Source: Aquimarina algicola
GTDB lineage: Bacteria; Bacteroidota; Bacteroidia; Flavobacteriales; Flavobacteriaceae
Length of the DNA: 64,000 nucleotides
NCBI RefSeq assembly: GCF_006443095.1
Contig: NZ_VFWZ01000003.1
Span: 62,001-126,000 of the forward strand
Direction: 5' to 3'
The notes beneath the pieces were generated by a model. That model did not search any database. It worked only from the letters and a program-made list of their open reading frames with translations, and had not been told where the DNA came from. Below are positions 1 through 10,876 of the stretch, one piece after another. The position numbers and the translations under genes are program-made. The first letter of the stretch is position 1; each line of letters opens with the position of its first letter.

Positions 1-890
1 CCTGCTTCTTGCTGGATATGATCATTAATTTCTCCTATCTCATCAATAGTGATTTCTTCTTTTCCTGAAACAATTAGTAATAATACATTTTTTGCTCCTG
101 TAATCTTATTATCATTTAACAATGGTGAGTCTAATGCTTTTACAATTGCATCATGAGCTCTTTTATTACCAGAAGCATGAGCTGATCCCATAATTGCTGT
201 ACCACTGTTACTAAGTACTGTTTTAGCATCACGTAAATCGATATTTTGCGTGTAATGATGTGTTATTACTTCTGCAATACCTCTGGATGCTGTAGCAAGA
301 ACTTCGTCTGCCTTGGAGAAACCAGCTTTAAATCCTAGGTTACCGTAAACTTCACGTAGCTTATTATTATTAATTACAATTAAAGAATCTACATGCGCTC
401 TTAATCGCTCTACACCCAATTGAGCTTGTTCATTACGCATTCTTCCTTCGAACTGAAACGGAATCGTAACAATACCAACCGTAAGCACATCCAATTCTTT
501 AGCCATTTTTGCTATGATAGGAGCTGCACCAGTACCCGTACCTCCGCCCATACCGGCAGTGATAAATATCATTTTGGTATTGGTATCCAGCATTGTTTTT
601 ATCTCTTCATAGCTTTCTACGGCTGCTTGCTCTCCTACTTCAGGATTTGCTCCTGCACCTAATCCTTCGGTCAAAGAAACTCCTAATTGTATTTTGTTGG
701 GTATAGCACTATTTTCTAATGCTTGCGCATCTGTATTACAGATGACAAAATCCACTCCTTTAATCCCTTGTTGAAACATGTGATTAATGGCATTACTACC
801 TCCTCCTCCTACACCAATTACCTTGATGACATTAGATTGATTTTTGGGCAAATCAAACGAAATATTTCCGAAATCCTCATTAGTACTCAT
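1..890 (-). CDS. ftsZ: Cell division protein FtsZ (C-terminus cut by window edge)
   Basis: Tubulin-like GTPase that polymerises into the cytokinetic ring. Reading the minus strand from the ATG at 888-890 gives an open frame of 296 codons to the window edge. The N-terminal nucleotide-binding segment shows VIGVGGGGSNAINHM, and the tubulin signature GMGGGTGTGAAP is present, followed by the T7-loop-type region around NNNKLREVYG. The C-terminal variable tail and the FtsA-binding peptide lie outside the window. The start follows ftsA by 75 bp, so it is the last dcw gene visible here. Identification is very secure; only the missing end limits it. Confidence 0.97.
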   Translation of the reverse strand, partial: MSTNEDFGNISFDLPKNQSNVIKVIGVGGGGSNAINHMFQQGIKGVDFVICNTDAQALENSAIPNKIQLGVSLTEGLGAGANPEVGEQAAVESYEEIKTMLDTNTKMIFITAGMGGGTGTGAAPIIAKMAKELDVLTVGIVTIPFQFEGRMRNEQAQLGVERLRAHVDSLIVINNNKLREVYGNLGFKAGFSKADEVLATASRGIAEVITHHYTQNIDLRDAKTVLSNSGTAIMGSAHASGNKRAHDAIVKALDSPLLNDNKITGAKNVLLLIVSGKEEITIDEIGEINDHIQQEA

Positions 891-965
891 AATAGCTTAT
901 TTTCTGGTTCTCCTTACTTATATATTTTTACAGTGTTCTTTATTCGTGAACAGTCATTTTATTTC

Positions 966-2324
966 TTATTCAGCATTATCCAAGAATTCCTTGAATTTTT
1001 CTGTCCATTTCTCTAGAATATTTTTTCTAGGTTTCGTTTCTTCTTTTTGAGTTTTCTCTTCGGTAACCTCTTCTTCTATTGCAGTTGATGCTTCGGTTTC
1101 CTGCACTACTTCTACGTTAGCTAGTGTCTCTTTCTTACTCGCTTTTTGCTGCTTTTTCATATGGATTAAACTCCCCATAACAAGTCCTACAGCAGTTGCA
1201 TACATAGGACTAGTGGTTTCTGAATCACTATTACCGGCTAGATGTTCATTTGGATATCCAATTCTGGTATCCATTCCTGTAATATACTCGACTAGTTGTT
1301 TTAAGTGTTTAAGCTGTGATCCTCCTCCTGTTAAAACAATTCCTGCAATTAATTTCTTTTTTGGCGATTCATGTCCATAGTTTTTGATTTCCAGAAATAC
1401 TTGTTCTATAATTTCAACAACTCTGGCATGAATAATTTTAGACAGGTTTTTTAATGTTATTTCTTTGGGTTCTCTACCTCTTAATCCAGGGATAGAAACA
1501 ATCTCATTGTCTTTATTTTCTCCTGGCCATGCAGAACCGAATTTAATTTTCAATAATTCTGCTTGTTTCTCTATAATAGAGCATCCTTCTTTAATATCTT
1601 CTGTAATTACATTTCCACCAAAAGGTATCACTGCGGTATGCCTGATGATACCATCTTTGAAAATGGCTAAATCTGTAGTTCCTCCTCCAATATCGATCAA
1701 TGCAACACCAGCTTCTTTTTCTTCTTGACTAAGAACAGCATTAGCAGATGCCAAGGGTTCTAATGTTACATCTGATAATTCTAGACCCGAGCTTTTTACA
1801 CATCGGCCTATGTTTCTAATCGATGTAACTTGTCCCACGACAACATGAAAATTAGCTTCTAATCGACCTCCATACATCCCTACAGGTTCTTTTATCTCTG
1901 CCTGACCATCTACTTTATATTCTTGCGGAAGCACATGTAAAATTTCTTCTCCTGGCAACATTACAAGCTTATGTACCTGATTACAAAGTTTTTCTATATC
2001 ATCCTCATCAATAACTGCATCTGCATTTGGTCTTGTGATATAATCACTATGTTGTAGACTTCGAATATGTTGTCCTGCAATACCAACTGTTACATCATTA
2101 ATCTTAGCTCCCGATACACTTTCTGCTTCTTGTACCGCTTGTTGAATGGATTGAATTGTCTGTGTAATATTATTTACAACACCACGATGTACTCCAAGGC
2201 TTTTGGATTTACCAACACCTAATACCTCCATCTTTCCATATTCATTATATCGCCCGACCATAGCAACAATCTTTGTTGTTCCTATATCTAATCCTACCGC
2301 TATTTCATTTACTTCTCTATCCAT
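966..2324 (-). CDS. ftsA: Cell division protein FtsA
   Basis: Actin-like ATPase that tethers FtsZ filaments to the inner membrane and recruits later divisome proteins. The 452-residue protein carries the phosphate-1 loop GLDIGTTKIVAMVG near the N-terminus, phosphate-2 loop LIDIGGGTTDLA near residue 215, and the adenosine motif VLTGGGSQLKHL near residue 340. The last ~20 residues (RKNILEKWTEKFKEFL) form an amphipathic helix of the type used as membrane anchor. A low-complexity Glu/Thr linker of about 50 residues precedes the helix. ATG start, 7 bp after the ftsQ stop; ftsZ follows after 75 bp. Confidence 0.96.
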   Translation of the reverse strand: MDREVNEIAVGLDIGTTKIVAMVGRYNEYGKMEVLGVGKSKSLGVHRGVVNNITQTIQSIQQAVQEAESVSGAKINDVTVGIAGQHIRSLQHSDYITRPNADAVIDEDDIEKLCNQVHKLVMLPGEEILHVLPQEYKVDGQAEIKEPVGMYGGRLEANFHVVVGQVTSIRNIGRCVKSSGLELSDVTLEPLASANAVLSQEEKEAGVALIDIGGGTTDLAIFKDGIIRHTAVIPFGGNVITEDIKEGCSIIEKQAELLKIKFGSAWPGENKDNEIVSIPGLRGREPKEITLKNLSKIIHARVVEIIEQVFLEIKNYGHESPKKKLIAGIVLTGGGSQLKHLKQLVEYITGMDTRIGYPNEHLAGNSDSETTSPMYATAVGLVMGSLIHMKKQQKASKKETLANVEVVQETEASTAIEEEVTEEKTQKEETKPRKNILEKWTEKFKEFLDNAE

Positions 2325-2331
2325 ATTGGTA

Positions 2332-3051
2332 TTATTTTATTGTGCACACCACTTGATTACTGAATTGCAAACTGACACTTTTATAACCGTTAAGCGTTTG
2401 ATCTCTTAAAGCTTTTTGATAAAATGCTTTAAAATTTCTAAACTTATTCTTCAAATTTTCAACTTCTCCTACTACTATTCTAAAATCATATACTCGAAAC
2501 CGAAGCTCATAATTTCCTTTTGTAGTTTGAGATATGCTTACTACATGTTTTTTAAAAAACTCATCTTTTTGAATTTCCTTTAGCAAAGGAAAAACCTCAG
2601 AAATTTCCTGTTCTGAAACATTTTGTACTAATGGTACATGAGCAGAATAACTATCAGACAATGGCATTACTCCCCCGGTAACATCAACATAAAAAGAAGT
2701 TACCGCATCAACCCTTGCAATTGGTGTGCGTTGTTTAATTCTGGCTTTAAGTTCCCCGCTTACAGTCAGATACACATCAGAATGCTCTATCATTTTGTGT
2801 GAATCAAGCTCTTGCTCTACAGTATTCAAAACTAAAATTTCTTTGCCCACGTTTGTCACTCTTCCTTGATTTTGTATTAACAATTTATTAACCGCTAATT
2901 CATTTACATAAGGATTTTGTTCTTCTACAAATTCTACATGTACTTTACTAATCTTTCTTTGGTCATTTCTTTTCCTTGCAAAAGCAAATAATCCTACCAA
3001 CAAAATAAGTAAGCCACTATATTTGAGATATATTAAAATTTTCCTTTTCAT
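2332..3051 (-). CDS. ftsQ: Cell division protein FtsQ/DivIB
   Basis: Bitopic divisome protein that, with FtsL and FtsB, controls septal peptidoglycan synthesis. The 239-residue product has a short basic cytoplasmic end, a single membrane segment (about residues 5-25, LKYSGLLILLVGLFAFA), then a periplasmic part containing the FtsQ-type region (TPIARVDAVTSFYVDVTGGVMPL). Sequence conservation of FtsQ is low, so the call leans on size, topology and position between murC and ftsA. The ATG overlaps the murC stop by 4 bp (ATGA), implying translational coupling. Confidence 0.9.
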   Translation of the reverse strand: MKRKILIYLKYSGLLILLVGLFAFARKRNDQRKISKVHVEFVEEQNPYVNELAVNKLLIQNQGRVTNVGKEILVLNTVEQELDSHKMIEHSDVYLTVSGELKARIKQRTPIARVDAVTSFYVDVTGGVMPLSDSYSAHVPLVQNVSEQEISEVFPLLKEIQKDEFFKKHVVSISQTTKGNYELRFRVYDFRIVVGEVENLKNKFRNFKAFYQKALRDQTLNGYKSVSLQFSNQVVCTIK

Positions 3052-4394
3052 ATTATCAATGCTTCTTTTATTTTAAATACCTCTTCACCAATATCACCAG
3101 CACCAATAGTTAATAAAACTTCTGGTTTGGTATCTCTTATCTCTTTAACGAGATTATTTTTATTAATTATTTTTTTGTTTTCATTTTTGATCATATTTAA
3201 CAACCACTCTGAAGTAATCCCAAGAATTGGTAATTCTCTAGCTGGATAAATATCCAATAACATGATTTCATCAAACTGACTAAGGCTTCTCGCAAATTCT
3301 AAACCAAAATCTCTTGTACGGCTATACAAATGCGGTTGAAAAACTGCGGTTACTCTTTTGTCAGGATGCATTTCTCTAACTGCCTGATGCAAAGCATCAA
3401 TTTCTGTTGGATGATGTGCATAATCATCTATAAAAATCAAATCATCTGTTTTGACTTGATATGTAAATCTTCGTTGTACTCCCTTAAAAGAAAATAAAGC
3501 CTTTGCCAAAGAATCGGTCGGGGAGCCGTATAACATTGCTATAGCAAAGGCTGTAATAGCATTTAACAAGTTGTGTTTACCTGGAAGGTTTAAATGCAAA
3601 TCCCTTATAAGCGTGTGAGGTGTTTTTAAGTCAAAAATATAAGTCCCATTATCGATTCTTATATGCTGTGCACAATATTGAGAATCATCATCAATGCCAA
3701 AAGTACTGCCGGTAAGAGGCAAGCCATTTCGGACTAATAAATGATCTTTTGTTCTGGATGAAAATTCTGTAAATGATTCCTCTAAAGCATTTGCTTCTTC
3801 ATAAATATCTAAATGATCTGCATCCATAGATGTAATTGCAGCCACATCTGGATATAACTGTAAGAATGAACGATCAAACTCATCTGCTTCTACCACTACA
3901 ACTTCATTCCCTTCTAAAACTAAATTTGAATTATAATTCTCACTTATCCCCCCTAAAAATGCAGTTACTTTTGCTCCACTTTCTTTTAATAAATGTGCTA
4001 AAATTGCAGTAGTCGTGGTTTTACCATGTGTACCTGCTACCGCCAATGTATAGACATCCTTTGTAATAATTCCTAATACTTCTGCTCTCTTCTTAACTGC
4101 GTATTCTTCTTTAATAAAAAAATTAAGTTCCTTATGATCTGCAGGAATTGCAGGAGTGTATATGATCAGTGTTTCTTTATTATTTTTATAAGCCGAAGGA
4201 ATATTCTTGATTTGATCATCAAAATGAATTGCAATTCCTAGATCTATGAGATCACTTGTAATTGGACTTGGCGTTTTATCATATCCAGCAACATTTTTAT
4301 CTAAAAATGTAAAGTATCGTGCAAGCGCACTCATACCGATACCACCAATACCAATAAAATATATATTTTGTATGTCTTTTAAGCTGTTATTCAT
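3048..4394 (-). CDS. murC: UDP-N-acetylmuramate--L-alanine ligase MurC
   Basis: Cytoplasmic Mur ligase that adds L-Ala to UDP-MurNAc, the first amino acid of the peptidoglycan stem. The 448 residues show the N-terminal Rossmann-like motif IGIGGIGMSALARYF, the ATP P-loop GTHGKTTTTA near residue 120, the acidic segment VVEADEFDRSF and the C-terminal DDYAHHPTEI motif typical of MurC rather than MurD/E. ATG start 22 bp after murG; its TGA overlaps the ftsQ start by 4 bp. No murF, murB or ddl gene lies in the cluster; they must be elsewhere. Confidence 0.96.
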   Translation of the reverse strand: MNNSLKDIQNIYFIGIGGIGMSALARYFTFLDKNVAGYDKTPSPITSDLIDLGIAIHFDDQIKNIPSAYKNNKETLIIYTPAIPADHKELNFFIKEEYAVKKRAEVLGIITKDVYTLAVAGTHGKTTTTAILAHLLKESGAKVTAFLGGISENYNSNLVLEGNEVVVVEADEFDRSFLQLYPDVAAITSMDADHLDIYEEANALEESFTEFSSRTKDHLLVRNGLPLTGSTFGIDDDSQYCAQHIRIDNGTYIFDLKTPHTLIRDLHLNLPGKHNLLNAITAFAIAMLYGSPTDSLAKALFSFKGVQRRFTYQVKTDDLIFIDDYAHHPTEIDALHQAVREMHPDKRVTAVFQPHLYSRTRDFGLEFARSLSQFDEIMLLDIYPARELPILGITSEWLLNMIKNENKKIINKNNLVKEIRDTKPEVLLTIGAGDIGEEVFKIKEALII

Positions 4395-4416
4395 TTACAA
4401 CTATACTCTTCTTTTT

Positions 4417-5508
4417 TTATAATAAATCTTCAATTTCGTCAACGATGTCTGATGTTGCCTTAGGCAATGCAAGTTTTTTTATATTCTCTGAAAGCTCTTT
4501 TTGCATTTTCTCAGACAACAACAATTCTTTTATTTCGATTTCAAACTTATCATCCAATTCATTTTCTTTAATCATTTTGGCACCGTGTTTACTAACAACT
4601 GCAAACGCATTTTTTGTTTGATGATCTTCTGCTACATTGGGCGAAGGGATAAATATTGTAGGTTTTGCTACAATACACAGTTCTGAAACCGAGCTTGCTC
4701 CTGCTCTAGATATAATAATATCTGCAGCTGCATATGCTAAATCCATCGTATCCAAGAATTGATGAACCTGTGCTCCTTCTTGATCATTGTACTTTTGATA
4801 TTCTTCAAAATACAGTTTACCACACTGCCAAATGACTTCTAAATCGTTTTGTTGAAAAAAATTAAGTTCTTTTTCTACTAATTGATTGATTCTTCTTGCA
4901 CCAAGGCTTCCTCCGAGAACAAGAATTGTTTTTTTATTATTATCGAGGTGATATTTTTTGATCGCCCCTTCTCGTTTACTACTAATCTCTAATAAATCTT
5001 GACGAACAGGGTTTCCTGTTTTTACGATTTTATTTTTCGGAAAAAACCGATGCATTTCATCATAGGCTACACAAATTTTGTTTGCCTTTTTTGACAACCA
5101 CTTGTTTGTGATACCTGGAAAAGAGTTTTGTTCTTGGATTACTGTTGGTATTCCTTTTGATTCTGCTACTCTCAACAATGGTCCACTAGCAAATCCTCCT
5201 GTTCCTATAACGATATCAGGGCTAAATCGTCTTATAATCTTTCTTGATCTCAAGAGACTGCTTATCAATTTAAAAGGAAATAAAAAATTACTTAATGATA
5301 GTTTCCTTTGAATCCCACTAATCCATAAACCTTCTATTTTATATCCTGCCTGAGGTACTTTTTGCATCTCCATACGGTCTTTTGCTCCTACAAATAGTAC
5401 AACTGCATCTGGATACCTATTGCGTATCTCATTAGCAATAGCTATTGCAGGATATATATGTCCTCCTGTACCTCCACCAGACAATATGACTCTTACCGCA
5501 TTACTCAT
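4417..5508 (-). CDS. murG: UDP-GlcNAc:lipid I GlcNAc transferase MurG
   Basis: GT28 glycosyltransferase converting lipid I to lipid II on the inner face of the membrane. The 363-residue protein has the N-terminal loop [16 protein letters not shown], a second glycine loop [14 protein letters not shown], and the UDP-GlcNAc-binding segment [13 protein letters not shown] followed by [10 protein letters not shown]. Length and motif order are normal for the family. The ATG overlaps the ftsW stop by 4 bp; murC starts 22 bp downstream. Confidence 0.96.
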   Translation of the reverse strand: MSNAVRVILSGGGTGGHIYPAIAIANEIRNRYPDAVVLFVGAKDRMEMQKVPQAGYKIEGLWISGIQRKLSLSNFLFPFKLISSLLRSRKIIRRFSPDIVIGTGGFASGPLLRVAESKGIPTVIQEQNSFPGITNKWLSKKANKICVAYDEMHRFFPKNKIVKTGNPVRQDLLEISSKREGAIKKYHLDNNKKTILVLGGSLGARRINQLVEKELNFFQQNDLEVIWQCGKLYFEEYQKYNDQEGAQVHQFLDTMDLAYAAADIIISRAGASSVSELCIVAKPTIFIPSPNVAEDHQTKNAFAVVSKHGAKMIKENELDDKFEIEIKELLLSEKMQKELSENIKKLALPKATSDIVDEIEDLL

Positions 5509-6713
5509 ATCACTTCGCTCAGAACCTCTGAAGGATTCTCTTCATTTTTATTTTCGTTTATATTTTGATTTTCGACAATGGTTTGTCTTTTGCTGCTTAC
5601 ACTCAATACAATCCCTATAGCAAGGCATGTCATCCAAATAGAGGTACCACCACTACTTATAAGTGGTAATGTTTGGCCAGTTACAGGAAACAACTCAACT
5701 GCAACGGCCATATTAATTAAAGCTTGAAAAACTATAGGCAAACCAACACCTATGACCAACAGTTTTCCAAAGACATCTATGCTTTTGTGTGCGACTATTA
5801 CTAGCCTAAGTAATAATAATATATACAATAGCATCAAAAACACTCCTCCTACAAACCCCCACTCTTCTATAATTATAGCATAGATAAAATCTGAAGAGGA
5901 TTGTGGCAAAAAGTTTCTTTGCACACTCTTACCTGGTCCCTTACCGATAACCCCGCCTCTTGCAATAGCTATTTTTGCACGCTCTATTTGATAATCTTCT
6001 TCTGTATCTTTATTATCTGCAAAGTTTTCAATACGACTTACCCAAGTATCCACTCTATTCGGAAAAACCCCTGGAAATGCTTTGGCAAATAATATAAAAA
6101 ATGAAAGTACCAAAAACGCAGTTCCCAAAATGGTAATTATATACTTCAAAGGATACCCTCCTAAGAAAACCAACATAATAACCATCGAAAAAATAATAGC
6201 TGTTGTAGAAAAATTAGCTGGAAGAATTAACATTAATACTACAGCAACCGGTAGCCAAAGTGGCAACAATGTTTCTTTAAAAGACACTTTTTTATCTTTT
6301 ATCTTAGAAAGATACCTTGCAACATAAGTCATCAAAACTACAGCCGCGAGTGTTGATGTCTGAAAAGTAACTCCGACAAATGGAATTCTAATCCATCTAC
6401 TTGCATTTGCGCCCCCAATTGTCGTATTCTGAGCCATAGTTACCAAAAGCAAAACCACTATTACAGGAATCATAATAATCGAGAGTCCTTTGAAATAATG
6501 ATATGGTATCTTATGTACTCCATACATGATCAAAAAACCTAATACTAGATGAGCACCATGTTTTATTAAAAACTTAAATGTATTTCCGTCTCCATATAAA
6601 TAAGCCAAATTACTACTTGCACTATATACAGGCAGAAAAGAAAACAATGCCAACAGGGCAGCCACAGCCCATATCATCCTATCTCCTTTTATATTTGCTA
6701 GTATTTTGGTCAT
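5505..6713 (-). CDS. ftsW: SEDS-family peptidoglycan polymerase FtsW
   Basis: Polytopic SEDS glycosyltransferase polymerising lipid II at the septum together with its partner FtsI. The 402-residue protein is mostly hydrophobic with about ten membrane segments. Signature regions are [15 protein letters not shown] with the following [14 protein letters not shown], and the C-terminal [10 protein letters not shown]. The last ~30 residues are hydrophilic and rich in Asn/Glu. FtsW rather than RodA is chosen because it sits in the dcw operon between murD and murG. ATG start. Confidence 0.95.
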   Translation of the reverse strand: MTKILANIKGDRMIWAVAALLALFSFLPVYSASSNLAYLYGDGNTFKFLIKHGAHLVLGFLIMYGVHKIPYHYFKGLSIIMIPVIVVLLLVTMAQNTTIGGANASRWIRIPFVGVTFQTSTLAAVVLMTYVARYLSKIKDKKVSFKETLLPLWLPVAVVLMLILPANFSTTAIIFSMVIMLVFLGGYPLKYIITILGTAFLVLSFFILFAKAFPGVFPNRVDTWVSRIENFADNKDTEEDYQIERAKIAIARGGVIGKGPGKSVQRNFLPQSSSDFIYAIIIEEWGFVGGVFLMLLYILLLLRLVIVAHKSIDVFGKLLVIGVGLPIVFQALINMAVAVELFPVTGQTLPLISSGGTSIWMTCLAIGIVLSVSSKRQTIVENQNINENKNEENPSEVLSEVI

Positions 6714-6754
6714 TTTATGATTAAAAATTTTACTTTTTTTAAAAAAATCTATTT

Positions 6755-8098
6755 TTATAATTCTCTTACTGCTTCTTTAAACTGTCTTCCTCTATCTTCA
6801 TAATTTTTAAATAAATCAAAACTTGCGCAAGCAGGAGACAGTAACACATTATCATTTCTTTCTGCCAACTTATAAGCAATATCTACAGCATCTTTCATAG
6901 TTTGTGTTTCAACTATATTATCAACACAGTTGCCAAAAGCATTAATAATTTTTGAGTTGTCTATACCAAGGCAAATGATGGCTTTCACTTTTTCGTTTAC
7001 CAAAGAATACAATTCTGTATAGTCATTTCCCTTGTCTACTCCTCCTACAATCCAAATGGTAGAAGATTTCATAGCATCTAATGCATAGAAAGTGGCATTT
7101 ACATTTGTTGCTTTTGAATCATTGATATATTGAACATTATTTATTTTCAATACGTTCTCTAATCTGTGTTCTACTCCATGAAAGTTTTCTAAACACTCTC
7201 TTATCGTAGTTTTTCTAATTTTTAATAAGTGTGAAGCAGTAGCAGCTGCCATAGCATTTTTTACATTATGATTTCCACTTAGCGCTAATTCTTTTGTCGG
7301 CATGATTATCTTGTTGTTATCTATTTGTATTATTATATTTTCATTTTCTATGTAAGCTCCATTTTCTATTTTTTTTGTCAGAGAAAATGGAAGCAATCTT
7401 GATCGAATTGGGTTTTCTTTTAAGTATCTCACAATCACTTCATCATCGGCATTGTATATGAAATAATCATTTTCAGTTTGATTTTTAACTATTCTAAATT
7501 TTGACGCTATATAATTATCAAAATTATGTTCATATCGATCTAAATGATCTGGTGTAATGGTTGTTAAAATGGCAATATGTGGCACAAAATCAACAATCCC
7601 ATCTAATTGAAAACTACTCAGTTCTAAAACATAATAAGGAGCATCATTCAATGCTACTTGCTTTGCAAAGCTATCTCCTATATTTCCAGCCATATTGATA
7701 TCCAAACCACCATGTTTTAGAATATAATGAGCTAGCATGGTTGTAGTTGTTTTTCCATTACTACCTGTAATACCAACTATTCTAGCATTTGTATATCTAG
7801 ATGCGAATTCTATTTCAGAAACTACAGGAACTTTATTTTTAAGCAACTTTTGTACAATCTGTACTTGATCCGGTATCCCTGGACTTTTCATTACAATAGA
7901 TGCTTTCAGAATTTTATTTTCTGTATGCTGTTCCTCTTCCCATTCGATTTCAAAATTTCTAAGAACTTCTTTATAAGAATCTGTAATCGTTCCTTTATCA
8001 GAAACAAATACATCAAATCCTTCTTTTTTACCTAAAATAGCGGTCCCTACTCCACTTTCTCCTGCTCCCAATACAACTAAAAGGCCTTTATTTTTCAT
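6755..8098 (-). CDS. murD: UDP-MurNAc-L-Ala--D-Glu ligase MurD
   Basis: Mur ligase adding D-Glu to UDP-MurNAc-L-Ala. The N-terminal dinucleotide-like fold shows LVVLGAGESGVGTAIL, the ATP P-loop is GITGSNGKTTTTML near residue 110, followed by LELSSFQLD and YINDSKATN, all typical of MurD. I place the start at the ATG at 8098 (447 residues); an in-frame TTG six codons upstream (8116) would add MKKERE, but the stretch GAAGGAGAGGG just before the ATG looks like a ribosome site. mraY ends 45 bp upstream of this ATG and ftsW begins 41 bp downstream. Confidence 0.95.
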   Translation of the reverse strand: MKNKGLLVVLGAGESGVGTAILGKKEGFDVFVSDKGTITDSYKEVLRNFEIEWEEEQHTENKILKASIVMKSPGIPDQVQIVQKLLKNKVPVVSEIEFASRYTNARIVGITGSNGKTTTTMLAHYILKHGGLDINMAGNIGDSFAKQVALNDAPYYVLELSSFQLDGIVDFVPHIAILTTITPDHLDRYEHNFDNYIASKFRIVKNQTENDYFIYNADDEVIVRYLKENPIRSRLLPFSLTKKIENGAYIENENIIIQIDNNKIIMPTKELALSGNHNVKNAMAAATASHLLKIRKTTIRECLENFHGVEHRLENVLKINNVQYINDSKATNVNATFYALDAMKSSTIWIVGGVDKGNDYTELYSLVNEKVKAIICLGIDNSKIINAFGNCVDNIVETQTMKDAVDIAYKLAERNDNVLLSPACASFDLFKNYEDRGRQFKEAVREL

Positions 8099-8143
8099 TT
8101 CCCTCTCCTTCTTCAATATTCTTTATCAGTCTATTTTCTGATA

Positions 8144-9376
8144 TTATCTCACTTTGAGTGTTATCACAGCTATGATAGCTAGCAAAATTCCTATAATCCA
8201 AAACCTTGCTACTATTTTACTCTCATGTATTCCTTTTTTCTGATAATGGTGATGCAAGGGAGACATCAAAAAAATCCTTCTTCCTTCTCCGTATTTCTTT
8301 CTTGTATATTTAAACCAACTTACCTGCATCATTACAGACAATGTTTCTATAAAAAATATTCCACAGAGTATTGGGATCAAAAACTCTTTTCGTATCGCAA
8401 TGGCAATTACAGCAATGATTCCACCAATAGTCAAACTCCCGGTATCTCCCATGAATACTTGCGCAGGGTAAGTATTGTACCATAAAAACCCTACTAATGC
8501 TCCTGCAAAGGCTGCAATATAGATAGTCATCTCACCAGAATTAGGGATGTACATAACATTGAGGTAATCTGAGAAAATAATATTACCGGACACCCATGCA
8601 AACAATGCCAGTGTGAGTACAATTATTGCCGAAGAACCTGCTGCCAAGCCATCTATCCCATCGGTAAGGTTTGCTCCATTAGATACTGCTGTAATGATAA
8701 AAATTACAATTGGTATAAAAATTAACCATGCATATTTTGTAAGGCCCGGATTGATCCAAGTAATCAGGCTAGCATAATCAAACTCATTATTTTTAAAAAA
8801 AGGTATCGTAGTCTTGGTAGATTTAATAGCCGGATTAAAATCTGAACTATTTTCTTCTGCATTTACTGTTTGCTCTATCTCTGATACTGCTTTTTCTTCT
8901 TTCACAAGAACATCTCCATGAAAATACATGATACAACCAATGATAAGCCCCAGACCTACCTGACCTATAACTTTGAACTTACCAGCTAACCCTTCTTTAT
9001 CCTTTCGTTTTATTTTTAGATAATCATCTGTAAATCCGATTGCTCCCATCCATAATGTAGTTATGATGAGCATGATTACATAGATGTTGTCTAGTTTAGC
9101 AAACAATAGTACTGGAATCAAGGTTGCAAGAATGATGATAATTCCTCCCATAGTAGGAGTTCCTGCTTTTTCTGCTTGCCCTTCTAGACCTAACTCACGG
9201 ATACTCTCTCCCATTTGCTTTTTTTGCAAAAATCGTATAATAACCTTCCCATAGATGGTCGAGATAAGCAGTGACAATATAATTGCAACTGCTGCTCTAA
9301 AAGTTATAAACTGAAATAGAGTAGCACCCGGAAATTGGTACTCATTTTCTAAATATTCAAATAAATAGTATAGCAT
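8144..9376 (-). CDS. mraY: Phospho-MurNAc-pentapeptide transferase MraY
   Basis: Integral membrane enzyme that transfers phospho-MurNAc-pentapeptide to undecaprenyl phosphate, forming lipid I. At 410 residues it is longer than the ~360 usual in proteobacteria because of a hydrophilic insert of about 50 residues around residues 155-205 (rich in Glu/Ser/Thr). Catalytic motifs are present: [29 protein letters not shown] and [11 protein letters not shown]. About ten membrane segments. ATG start, 36 bp after the murE stop. Confidence 0.96.
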   Translation of the reverse strand: MLYYLFEYLENEYQFPGATLFQFITFRAAVAIILSLLISTIYGKVIIRFLQKKQMGESIRELGLEGQAEKAGTPTMGGIIIILATLIPVLLFAKLDNIYVIMLIITTLWMGAIGFTDDYLKIKRKDKEGLAGKFKVIGQVGLGLIIGCIMYFHGDVLVKEEKAVSEIEQTVNAEENSSDFNPAIKSTKTTIPFFKNNEFDYASLITWINPGLTKYAWLIFIPIVIFIITAVSNGANLTDGIDGLAAGSSAIIVLTLALFAWVSGNIIFSDYLNVMYIPNSGEMTIYIAAFAGALVGFLWYNTYPAQVFMGDTGSLTIGGIIAVIAIAIRKEFLIPILCGIFFIETLSVMMQVSWFKYTRKKYGEGRRIFLMSPLHHHYQKKGIHESKIVARFWIIGILLAIIAVITLKVR

Positions 9377-9412
9377 ACATCGTTATTATACCTCTTCTGT
9401 TTTGTTAAGAGA

Positions 9413-10876
9413 TTATTTATTTAATTTTTTCAGTTCTTCTTTCACAATTTGGAAGTCATCAAAATCTATACGGTTTCCATCAATCTCCTGATAGGTTTCA
9501 TGACCTTTCCCAGCTATCAGAATAATGTCATTCGTTTCTGCAAGTTGACATGCTATCTTTATTGCTTGTTTTCTATCTGTAATAGATATTGTTTTCTTAT
9601 AATCTTGTGGTTCTACTCCTTTTTCTACATCTTCTATAATTCTATCAGGATTTTCTGTTCTGGGATTATCACTGGTAAAAATGGCTTTATTACTCAATTT
9701 TGAAGCAATGTTCCCCATTACAGGACGTTTCATCTTATCCCGATCACCACCACAACCAACTACTGTTATCAGATTCTCGTTATTAGTTCTGATATCATTA
9801 AGAGTTTCTAAAACATTTTTTAATGCATCCGGCGTATGAGCATAATCTACAACAGCTGTAATTTTTGTCTCAGAAATCAGGTATTGAAATCTACCACTTA
9901 CACTCTGAAGGCTACTTAGCAACTGTAGGGTTTCTAGCGTTTCTAACCCTAATAATTCTGCAGTACCAAAAATGGCTAATAGATTATATGCATTAAAACT
10001 TCCTATCAATTTTGTCCATACCTCATGATCGTTAATCTTAAGCAATAAACCTTGTAAGCTATTTTCTAAAATCTGCCCTCTGTAATCAGCATATGATTTC
10101 AGTGCGTAGCTATACTGCTTTGCTTTGGTATTCTGAAGCATATACGCTCCATTTTTATCATCTTTATTGGTTAATGCAAACGCTTTATCAGACAATCCAT
10201 CAAAAAATGCTTTTTTAACATCTCTATACTCTGAGAAGGTATTGTGATAATCCAAATGATCATGAGACAGGTTTGTAAAAATTCCTCCTGCAAACTCAAG
10301 ACCTTCTGTACGTTTTTGATGAACTCCGTGAGAGCTTACCTCCATAAAGCAATATTCCACACCTACATCATTCATTTTTTTGAGAAATGAATTTATAGTT
10401 AAAGAATCAGGAGTTGTATGACTAGCCTCAAAAACCTCATCATCTACTAATATTTTGATTGTAGACAATAAACCTACTTTGAAGCCTGCTTTTTTGAAAA
10501 GCTGGTATAACAAGGAGGCTATTGTAGTCTTCCCATTGGTACCGGTCACACCAATCAGTCTCAAATTTTTAGATGGTGAACCGTAGTAATTTGAAGCCAT
10601 TATCGCTAATGCTGTTTGAGCATTATCTACCTCTACATAGGTCACATCATTTTCAATGTGTTCTGGTATCTTTTCACAAATTACAGACATTGCACCTTGC
10701 TTTACAGCTTTTTCTATATAATCATGTCCGTCTGAGATTGTACCTTTTATCGCGACAAATACATCTCCTTTCGAAACCTTTCTGGAATCAAATTCAATCT
10801 TATTAACATCAATTACAGTATTACCTGCAACAGCATTAATAGCAACCTTATATAATATGTCTTTTAATTCTATCAC
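9413..10876 (-). CDS. murE: UDP-MurNAc-tripeptide synthetase MurE (meso-DAP type)
   Basis: Adds the third residue of the stem peptide. The 487-residue protein has the P-loop GVTGTNGKTTIASLL near residue 110, the HTTPDS segment, DYAHTPDALKN and, near residue 405, the DNPR motif (TSDNPRTENP) that selects meso-diaminopimelate in Gram-negative MurE. The start is GTG, overlapping the ftsI stop as GTGA, so it is probably translated by coupling. mraY follows 36 bp downstream. Confidence 0.95.
   Translation of the reverse strand: MIELKDILYKVAINAVAGNTVIDVNKIEFDSRKVSKGDVFVAIKGTISDGHDYIEKAVKQGAMSVICEKIPEHIENDVTYVEVDNAQTALAIMASNYYGSPSKNLRLIGVTGTNGKTTIASLLYQLFKKAGFKVGLLSTIKILVDDEVFEASHTTPDSLTINSFLKKMNDVGVEYCFMEVSSHGVHQKRTEGLEFAGGIFTNLSHDHLDYHNTFSEYRDVKKAFFDGLSDKAFALTNKDDKNGAYMLQNTKAKQYSYALKSYADYRGQILENSLQGLLLKINDHEVWTKLIGSFNAYNLLAIFGTAELLGLETLETLQLLSSLQSVSGRFQYLISETKITAVVDYAHTPDALKNVLETLNDIRTNNENLITVVGCGGDRDKMKRPVMGNIASKLSNKAIFTSDNPRTENPDRIIEDVEKGVEPQDYKKTISITDRKQAIKIACQLAETNDIILIAGKGHETYQEIDGNRIDFDDFQIVKEELKKLNK

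Noticed and set aside
420..1050. Short plus-strand frames over ftsZ/ftsA
   Set aside because: They lie antisense to ftsZ, which is confirmed by its tubulin signature.
8099..8116. TTG start for MurD six codons upstream
   Set aside because: The ATG at 8098 has a purine-rich ribosome-site-like stretch before it that coincides with the supposed extra codons.
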